The notes beneath the pieces are model-generated. The model worked only from the letters and a program-made list of their open reading frames with translations. It searched no databases and was not told the origin of the DNA. DNA of 11,611 bases, taken from an uncultured bacterium. GTDB taxonomy: Bacteria > Actinomycetota > Coriobacteriia > Coriobacteriales > Coriobacteriaceae. The DNA is taken from assembly GCA_905215835.1 (NCBI GenBank), contig CAJMRR010000058.1, forward strand, positions 1-11,611, written 5' to 3'. Of this stretch, positions 5,163 through 11,611 are shown in pieces (the first letter of the stretch is position 1; each line of letters opens with the position of its first letter). The position numbers and the translations under genes were made by a program.

Positions 5163-8100
5163 CTAACGCTTGCGACGCTTCGTCGCGGCGATGCCCGCGG
5201 CGGCAACGGTTGCACCGGCGATGCCTAGGGCGGCGACCGTCATCGCGGCGGAGTCACCCGTGCCGGCAAGCTCCGTGCCGCCGGACTTCTTGCCGTTCTC
5301 GCCCTTACCCTTGGACTTGTTCGTCGTCACCGTGGTCGTCGTCGAAGCCGAGCCGCCCGCAGGTACCCCGGTGCCGCCAGAGCCATCCGCACCGCCGCCC
5401 TGCTCGCCGTCGCCAGGCGTCGGGTCCGGCTCGGGCGTCGGCTCGGGATCGGGCGTCGGTGCGGGCACCGCCTCATCGGTCACCGTAATCGTAATGTTCA
5501 GACGCTCGGAATACTCGCTGTATGACATGCCAGGGCGCTGTGCCGCAATGCGCACATACATGTTGCTATCGAGCGCAATAGGCTCGGTGTACTTTACGCG
5601 GCCTTCGTCGCGGCAGGGGCAGGTGTCGTTGGTGGTGTACCAAATCGTCGTGCCATCCTCGGCCGAAAGCTCCAGCTTCGTTCCCTTGGGCACCGTAATG
5701 TAGTTCTCCTTGGGCGACCATGCACCAAACGTCGTCGCACCAATCGTCGCCACCGGTCGCGCCGGTCGCACGGCCTCGGCAGACACGCGAACGTCGACCT
5801 GCTTGGACAGCGCCGTGCCGTCCACCGCCGCCGTCAACGTCGTCAAACCGGGCAGAGCACCATGCAGCACAAACGTCGCCGCACCGTCCTCGCCCGTCAC
5901 GGCCTGGGTGGCATCGACAGAGCAGATAGCCGAGGACTCCAGCCCAACACTAACCTTGGCGCCCGCAAACGGCTTGCCCGCCTTATCGGTCACGTGCGCC
6001 ACCAGCTCAAAGTCACTGCCATCAAGCATGGTCACGGCCTGCTCCACGTTGAGCTTGAGCTTGTCGGCACGAACGCCCACGACAAGCTCGCCACTTGCCC
6101 AGCGCGCCATGGCCGTGCCAGCGTAGTTGCGAGCACCGTCGAGCTCAAACGCCACCGTCGAGCCCGCCTCACGCGCATCGGCATAGCGAATACGCAGCAC
6201 GCGCGATAGCGGCTTGCCATTGGGATCGTCCTGTTTGTCGAGCCACGTATACGTCACGTCGCCCAAGCCCTGCGCGCGCAATGCGACCAGGACATCGTCG
6301 CTCGCATCCATATACTGCGCAAACTCAACCTCGATGCAATCGGTATAGGCATGGGCCGAGGCCACCTCGGGCGCCGCCGTCGACACCAAGCCAATGTTCA
6401 CCTCAGTCTGAATCGGCGGCACGCGCAGCCAAGCCGAACGCGCCTCCTCATACCCGTCCTTGGTCACGCGCACCTGATACCAGCCGGTCGGCGTATTCCA
6501 GTTGTACGCACCGTCCGCACCCGTCGCAAGCGGATTGTCCTGCTCATACTCCTCGGCATCCCAACGCACTGCATTGGTACCGGTCGCATCGTCGGCGCTC
6601 CACAGCTCAACCGTCGCGCCTTCAACCGTATTGGACAGCAGGCCCTCGTACACCACGCCCGCAGGGTCGGGTGCAGCCTTGGCAGCCACATTGCGATAAC
6701 GCGCCTCGAAGATCGACTGCATCTTCTCGTCCGAGATCAAGCCGTCCTTGTTGGCCTTGTAGACCTCGGCATCAGTCAGCTCGCCCCAGTTGACCGTAAT
6801 ACGATTCTGGCACGCGCGCTCCACCTGCTCGCAGGCAACATCGTAGGCGCATTCGGCATTGGTCAGCTTAATCGCGCGCTCCGAACCTACGCTGGTCGAA
6901 GCCGCGTCATAGGCAGCGCCCACCACGGTACCCGCCGAACCGGCCGTCAGCACGCCGGCGATTGTCATAATGGAGCCCACTGCCACATCGGTGCTGTCGT
7001 GACAGAGCTGGCGATACAGCAGATCCTCAAACGCACGCGCCTTCTCCATGGCGTCACGCAGCGCGTAAATGCACTTCCAATCGTCCTCGGTCTTCTCGGG
7101 CTTGGCAAGCAAGCGCGTATGCTGAAGCTCATAGCCCTCGCGCTCGCCCTTCACCTTCTGCATACGGACGTTCACGTTCTCCCAGTTCTTGCTGGCATCG
7201 TTCACGCCGTAAATGCCGGTAAAGATGCCAATGCCCTGGGTCGCCGCGGGAAACGCCTGGCCGGCCGCCTTCCACACATCGGTCTTAAAGACCTGTCCGA
7301 ACATCTCGCACTCGATCTTATAGCTCTTGAGTGAGCGAATCGTGCGGATGAGCTTCATATGGGCGCTCACGTCGCCGTTGCGCTTCCAGGCCATGAGCCA
7401 TCCGCGCACCTTGGAGTTGTTGAGGCTATGGACCACATTCCAGTTGTCGTACAGGTTGTCCAGAATGTCGCACTGCATGGCGATCGAGTTAAACAGAAGC
7501 GCCTGGTTCTTGTTGTTATTGGAGTTCTCGATAAACTCCGACTCGATATAGGCCGTCTGCTCGCCATCGGGCGCGGCGACCTTAAAGCCCTTGACGGTAT
7601 CGTCGTCAGCCGCCTTGTAGCTCAGTGAGCTGCCGAGCGCCTGGCCCAAATCGTTAAACCCGCTCGTCGACTGGCCGTTGTACTCGCTGGCCTTAATGCC
7701 CGCACACTTGTTGAGTGCCGCAGCGGTTGCGTCATTCCAGCTTCCATATTGGTTGAGCTGGCCGATACCCATCGACTGGCCCACCAGATCCTCGGCCTGC
7801 TGGGCAATAAACTCCGCTCGCGATGCATGGTCGACGAGCTCCTTGATGGCGGCCGCATCCGCAGCGTTCGCGCCCTGGGCCGCCGCGAGTTCCCGATACC
7901 AATCCTCGCTGGTGCCGTAAGCATCCTCAAAGATCATCTTGTCCACATTGACGCCATAGCTGTCGCCCTGCTGGGTCAGCAGCGCCGCCGACCCGCCGAC
8001 CGCGGCCTTGAGCTCGGCCGCAAACTGCGCGGCCTCGTCGTTGCCAGCATCATCACCCTCGCCGTCGCTGGCGGCAGGGGCGCGGCGAGCCTTACGGGCA

Positions 8101-11100
8101 GCTCCACCTTGGGCTTCGTCCTCTTTACCGTCCTCGTCCTCCTCGGCAAACGCATCGGCGACCATCTGGTCAATCGCGTCGTTAAAGGCCTCATCGACAT
8201 CATTAAACGAGTTATCCATCATATACTCGTGCCACTGCTGCGCAGCATTCGAGAACTCCTGCTGGCGCTCCTCGGCCGCGGCGGAATGCTTTTTGGCCGA
8301 AGCGTTGGCGTCAAAACTCAGCATGGTCATAAGCTGAGCATTGGAGATGCGGTAGGTCTGCGGCATAAAGATCTGCTCAAAGTTGCCGCAGTTCACATAG
8401 GTCGAGTCATTCGCCTTGTTAAACTCGTCGAGCAGCTTGAGATATCCCTCGTCCACATACTCCGCCACATAGCGCACACGGGTGCCCTCGCGCGACTTTT
8501 GAGTCAGAGGAATCGTCACCGTCTTGCCATCCACGCAGTCCACGTACAGGTCGAGCGTGTCGGCGGCCTCTTCGTTTCCCACCTCGAGCGTGATGTCAAA
8601 GGTCCAGTAGGCGTTCTTCTTTTGTGGCAGATGATGGAAGGTCCACAGGCTCTTGCCGGTGTCCTTGCCGTCCTTGACCAAGTTTTGCGTACCGCCACGA
8701 TACGTCACATCAAAGTTCCAGACCGAAGCACCCGGAACATAGCGCACATAATTGCGAGCCGTTACCTCGGCAGCAGCGGCGGCGACATCGGTCGAGCCCA
8801 CGCGCGCTTCGAGCGTCACACGCTCGGCGGCAAGCGTATCCTGCGGTAGTTCGTATTCAATCTTGGCACGGCCGAGTTTATTGGTCTTGCCGGTGTACTT
8901 TGCAGCCGACGAGCCCGTCCCCACGGTGAGCTGCACGCTCTTGCCCGGCGCTGCATAAACGTAGGCCACATTGCCCAGCAGGCTGTGAACGTCGGTGCTG
9001 TCGACCTCGATGCGCGATCCGCTAACCTCGAGTGTGGTGCTTCCCAGCGGCAATGTCACCTCGCCCAGCGTAATGAGCGGCGAGACGGCATAGATGCCCG
9101 CGGCCTTGGGCTTAAAGCGCACAAACACATCGGCGCCCATGCCCTTCTTCATATCGAGAACGAGGTTGTCGCCCTCCCAAGTTGTGGCAGCCCACATGGC
9201 ATCGGAGCTGGCGCCGGCTTCGCGAGCGCCTGCGGACACATCCTCGACGGCATCCTTGGCCAGAGGAATCTCAATCTTGGCAGCCTGGCTGTCCTTGAGC
9301 TCGTAATGAATGCGCAGCTCGGTCTCCGCGCCAACGACCGCGGACGAATCAGCGATAACCGAGCCCGCCGTCAGCCCGCGCTCGGCACGATACGTCTCCA
9401 CGTCAAACGTGGGGACGTCGAGCGTCACGTCGAGCTGTTTGCCGTCCTCAATCTTCACCTGCTTTTGCGCGATATGCTTACCCACGGTCAGCCCTAGGCG
9501 GCTAAACGTGGAATAGCTCGTCGCTTGGATGTCGTAGCTCGTCTTGTTAAAGGCGACGATGGTGTACGAACCGGCCTTAAGGCGCGGCGTCTCGGCCTTC
9601 ATGATAGGCGTGGTGCCATCGTCTTCGTAACCCATCAAATAGGTGACGCCGTCGGCGACTAGCTTGCCGTCGGACGTACGGAACACCAGCACGCGGTTGG
9701 CGCCCTGGTAGTCGCCCTTGGTCGTGACCGTCGCCGTGCCCCAGGGCTTCAAGTCGATATCGACCTTGCCGGCCGAAGGCTTCACCGTCGCCGTCGCCCC
9801 ACCCAGCTTGAGGCTGTCTTTGGGCTCGAGCGTTATCTCCAGATCCTGGTCCGCGTCGGCAATGGCCTGCGACACCACGAGCGCTGTACCCTGGATACGG
9901 TAGTCGTTTTCCTTGTCACCCTTGGCAGGCTTAAGCGTCTTGCCGCCGCTCTTCACCGTCAGATCGATGTTATCGAGACTATCGAGCTCAATGCGTTCGG
10001 TCTTATCCTGGCCTGCGACCGGTTCGAGATAGGCCACATTAAGTTCAATCGCGCGCGAAGCCGGAATCTTGGTAAAGTCCTCCGCCTTAATCTCTCCGAT
10101 ATTCCATGTGCCCGTCATCTGGTCGCCCGGGCGCGCCAGCACCATGTCATAGTAACCGCTGAGCGAAATGTGCAGCGTTGCTGCCGTCTTGGAGAGGACG
10201 TTGGCAGCAACGGAGCCGTCGTCGCTAACCGTCAACGGCGTGGACTGCCCCGCCTGCACGAGCACGGCCGCCGCGCCCTGGGGAAGTTTGCCCGTGATCT
10301 GGGCCGCCTCGCCCATCCACTCAAACGTGTAGGCAGGCTTCGAGGAATCGACGGAGTCCTTGCGATCGGCCACGGCATCGGCAAGCTTTTTGACCATCGA
10401 GGGGTTGCCAGCCGAATCGGTCGCATAGGCATAGATGGTCTGGCCTTCACTAAAGGGAATCGCATACGTTACGCCATCGATTGTCACGCGCTCATTATAG
10501 TCGCCCGGATAGCCCGCCTCACCAAACTGAAGATCGGGGTTCATCACGCGCAGGGCAACGGCATTATGGTTCGTCTCGTTTCCGTATCTCGTGTTCTCAA
10601 AAGCTCTCCACTCTATCATTTCCACGCTTTTGGGTAGCACAATCTCTTTGCCGGCAATCGCAGGATCAAGAGAGGCGAACGCGAGCGCCCCGATATATTT
10701 GACGCCGTCGCCGATCGTCACCGACGACACATGCGAGCACCCGTCAAAGGCATAGCGCTCAATCCGCTCCACCGTGCCCGGCACGTTGATCTGCGTAAAG
10801 GTGAGTACCGTTGTGTCCGAGACATAGAACTGCGGCACGCCGCAGTTGGCGAAGGCACGATAGTCGATAGTCTTAACCGAAGGCGGCAGCGTTGCCACCA
10901 CATTGTCGTCAAGCTGTTCGCAGCCCTCAAAGGCCTGCTCGGGAATCGTGGTAAAGGCCGCGTTATTGGGCCAGGTCACCGTCTGAAGTGTCTTGCTTCC
11001 GGTAAACGCATTCCAGCCCAACTCCTCAACCGAATCGGGCAGTGCGATTTCCTTGATGCTGCTGCCGCCCAAACCGCCCACAGAGCGGATATGCGAATCG

Positions 11101-11611
11101 GGGGCAAACGTAATTGATGTGAGCGCAGCGTTTCCCATGCCCTTAAGGCTCACGACATTTTTGCCGTCGATGGTCGAGGGCACCTCCAACGTGGTAATGC
11201 CCGCGTCGCCATACTCGATAGAAATTTCGTTGGTGAGGCTATCGATCGAGAAGTAGTACTGCGCGGGAGTCTGCTCGCCAGCCACGTAGCCATCGTCGTA
11301 TTCGCCCTTTACGCCTGCGGCGCCCTTCGAGGTCATCCAGAGCCCAAGTTCCTCGTTCCAGGTTGCCTCGGCACCGGAAGCCTCCTCTTGCTTCTGCTGC
11401 TCGGCGAGTTCCTTGCCCTCGACAAGATCGGTGGCGAGCGTACCCGCAGGTGTGCTCTCGGTCTGCCCGGCGCCCGTCAGGCCCGCCGCCGATGCAATCT
11501 CGGAGGCCGGGGGCGTAGGGGTGTCACCGGCATCGAGCGCTGTGGGGTCGGCAGCGCCGACATCATGCATCCCGACTATGGCGATGCCCCCGTGTTGGAG
11601 CCGGGCGATGT
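5163..11611 (-). CDS. Giant LRR/Ig-like sortase-anchored surface protein (5' partial)
   Basis: At least 2149 codons are open to the right edge. The first Met in the window (11570) is preceded by in-frame open codons and no signal peptide, so the true start lies outside. Residues below count from that Met. An Ala/Thr/Pro/Glu-rich N-terminal stretch (1-80) is followed by about six BspA-type leucine-rich repeats (118-330; e.g. LPPSVKTIDYRAFANCG, VPGTVERIERYAFDGC). Mixed beta-sandwich regions follow (about 360-1040), then a mostly helical insert (1070-1630). Next come a carboxypeptidase-regulatory-like domain (1635-1740), an SbsA/Big_5-like stretch (1740-1835), a Big_1-like domain (1836-1930), and a chitobiase-C-like domain (1937-2030). 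A PTPDPEPTPEP linker leads to LAGTG (2101-2105), a hydrophobic helix and KRRKR. It should be covalently wall-anchored by sortase and probably mediates adhesion; ligand unknown. Domain names are by eye. Confidence 0.92.
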   Translation of the reverse strand, partial: IARLQHGGIAIVGMHDVGAADPTALDAGDTPTPPASEIASAAGLTGAGQTESTPAGTLATDLVEGKELAEQQKQEEASGAEATWNEELGLWMTSKGAAGVKGEYDDGYVAGEQTPAQYYFSIDSLTNEISIEYGDAGITTLEVPSTIDGKNVVSLKGMGNAALTSITFAPDSHIRSVGGLGGSSIKEIALPDSVEELGWNAFTGSKTLQTVTWPNNAAFTTIPEQAFEGCEQLDDNVVATLPPSVKTIDYRAFANCGVPQFYVSDTTVLTFTQINVPGTVERIERYAFDGCSHVSSVTIGDGVKYIGALAFASLDPAIAGKEIVLPKSVEMIEWRAFENTRYGNETNHNAVALRVMNPDLQFGEAGYPGDYNERVTIDGVTYAIPFSEGQTIYAYATDSAGNPSMVKKLADAVADRKDSVDSSKPAYTFEWMGEAAQITGKLPQGAAAVLVQAGQSTPLTVSDDGSVAANVLSKTAATLHISLSGYYDMVLARPGDQMTGTWNIGEIKAEDFTKIPASRAIELNVAYLEPVAGQDKTERIELDSLDNIDLTVKSGGKTLKPAKGDKENDYRIQGTALVVSQAIADADQDLEITLEPKDSLKLGGATATVKPSAGKVDIDLKPWGTATVTTKGDYQGANRVLVFRTSDGKLVADGVTYLMGYEDDGTTPIMKAETPRLKAGSYTIVAFNKTSYDIQATSYSTFSRLGLTVGKHIAQKQVKIEDGKQLDVTLDVPTFDVETYRAERGLTAGSVIADSSAVVGAETELRIHYELKDSQAAKIEIPLAKDAVEDVSAGAREAGASSDAMWAATTWEGDNLVLDMKKGMGADVFVRFKPKAAGIYAVSPLITLGEVTLPLGSTTLEVSGSRIEVDSTDVHSLLGNVAYVYAAPGKSVQLTVGTGSSAAKYTGKTNKLGRAKIEYELPQDTLAAERVTLEARVGSTDVAAAAAEVTARNYVRYVPGASVWNFDVTYRGGTQNLVKDGKDTGKSLWTFHHLPQKKNAYWTFDITLEVGNEEAADTLDLYVDCVDGKTVTIPLTQKSREGTRVRYVAEYVDEGYLKLLDEFNKANDSTYVNCGNFEQIFMPQTYRISNAQLMTMLSFDANASAKKHSAAAEERQQEFSNAAQQWHEYMMDNSFNDVDEAFNDAIDQMVADAFAEEDEDGKEDEAQGGAARKARRAPAASDGEGDDAGNDEAAQFAAELKAAVGGSAALLTQQGDSYGVNVDKMIFEDAYGTSEDWYRELAAAQGANAADAAAIKELVDHASRAEFIAQQAEDLVGQSMGIGQLNQYGSWNDATAAALNKCAGIKASEYNGQSTSGFNDLGQALGSSLSYKAADDDTVKGFKVAAPDGEQTAYIESEFIENSNNNKNQALLFNSIAMQCDILDNLYDNWNVVHSLNNSKVRGWLMAWKRNGDVSAHMKLIRTIRSLKSYKIECEMFGQVFKTDVWKAAGQAFPAATQGIGIFTGIYGVNDASKNWENVNVRMQKVKGEREGYELQHTRLLAKPEKTEDDWKCIYALRDAMEKARAFEDLLYRQLCHDSTDVAVGSIMTIAGVLTAGSAGTVVGAAYDAASTSVGSERAIKLTNAECAYDVACEQVERACQNRITVNWGELTDAEVYKANKDGLISDEKMQSIFEARYRNVAAKAAPDPAGVVYEGLLSNTVEGATVELWSADDATGTNAVRWDAEEYEQDNPLATGADGAYNWNTPTGWYQVRVTKDGYEEARSAWLRVPPIQTEVNIGLVSTAAPEVASAHAYTDCIEVEFAQYMDASDDVLVALRAQGLGDVTYTWLDKQDDPNGKPLSRVLRIRYADAREAGSTVAFELDGARNYAGTAMARWASGELVVGVRADKLKLNVEQAVTMLDGSDFELVAHVTDKAGKPFAGAKVSVGLESSAICSVDATQAVTGEDGAATFVLHGALPGLTTLTAAVDGTALSKQVDVRVSAEAVRPARPVATIGATTFGAWSPKENYITVPKGTKLELSAEDGTTIWYTTNDTCPCRDEGRVKYTEPIALDSNMYVRIAAQRPGMSYSEYSERLNITITVTDEAVPAPTPDPEPTPEPDPTPGDGEQGGGADGSGGTGVPAGGSASTTTTVTTNKSKGKGENGKKSGGTELAGTGDSAAMTVAALGIAGATVAAAGIAATKRRKR
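5166..5270 (-). other. Sortase sorting signal (LAGTG, helix, KRRKR)
   Basis: The last 35 residues of the surface protein form a complete cell-wall sorting signal: LAGTG, then an Ala/Gly/Val hydrophobic helix of about 25 residues, then KRRKR at the C-terminus. The motif has Ala where canonical LPxTG has Pro. Variants of the LAxTG type are typical of class E sortases in high-GC Gram-positives, so such a sortase is the expected anchor. No sortase gene lies in the window. Confidence 0.8.

Noticed and set aside
4837..5166. 109-codon plus-strand open frame over the repeat region
   Set aside because: Its sequence is made of the palindromes and repeats. It lies after a strong terminator, has no ribosome-binding site, and the repeated peptide (SSSQSVT) simply mirrors the repeat arms.
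7749..8849. 366-codon plus-strand open frame inside the surface-protein gene (also 6351-7334)
   Set aside because: Opposite-strand shadow of a clearly coding frame with consistent domain structure; no ribosome-binding site.
5163..11611. Diversity-generating retroelement target or phase-variable repeat in the surface protein
   Set aside because: No reverse transcriptase or template repeat is in the window, and no homopolymer or short tandem repeat able to shift the frame was seen.

Overview
The window reads like a high-GC Gram-positive anaerobe of the Coriobacteriia (Actinomycetota), most likely a Collinsella-type gut bacterium. That placement is an inference. It rests on the high GC content, strict Shine-Dalgarno sites, the two-gene NfnAB module, and a giant BspA-type leucine-rich-repeat surface protein with an actinobacterial LAxTG sorting tail. 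No rRNA, tRNA, transposase, integrase or CRISPR array was found.

Left part (1-2154, + strand) is housekeeping: the 3' end of glmU (cell-wall precursor UDP-GlcNAc), then prs (PRPP synthase), then pth (peptidyl-tRNA hydrolase). glmU-prs-pth is a widely conserved order. Here the genes are separated by strong intrinsic terminators (138-171 and 1329-1406), so each is probably transcribed largely on its own.

Middle part (2155-4834, + strand): a 373-bp gene-free stretch holds the pth terminator, a second terminator-like hairpin, a perfect TATAAT -10 box and a hairpin or operator at the presumed transcript start. It is followed by the translationally coupled pair nfnA-nfnB, which overlap by 10 bp. 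These encode the NADH-dependent reduced ferredoxin:NADP+ oxidoreductase, which connects NADH, NADPH and ferredoxin pools in anaerobes. A clear terminator (4796-4834) closes the operon.

Convergent intergenic region (4835-5162): no gene, but highly structured. It contains a perfect 13-bp REP-like hairpin (4851-4885) and three tandem units, about 80 bp apart. Each unit is a pair of inverted 16-bp arms (ATCTCAATCTGTAACA and its complement) around a 25-nt centre that differs in sequence. The arms lie immediately 3' of the minus-strand surface-protein gene, and most arm mismatches become G-U pairs in an RNA of that strand. This array is the most interesting element of the window.

Right part (5163-11611, - strand) is one giant partial gene of at least 2149 codons that runs off the window at its 5' end. 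The protein has BspA-like leucine-rich repeats, several beta-sandwich/Ig-like regions, an unusual helical insert of about 550 residues with a glycine-rich hydrophobic segment, a carboxypeptidase-regulatory-like domain, further Ig-like and chitobiase-C-like domains, a Pro/Gly/Thr wall-spanning linker, and a LAGTG motif, hydrophobic helix and KRRKR tail for sortase anchoring. It is probably an adhesin or host-interaction protein.
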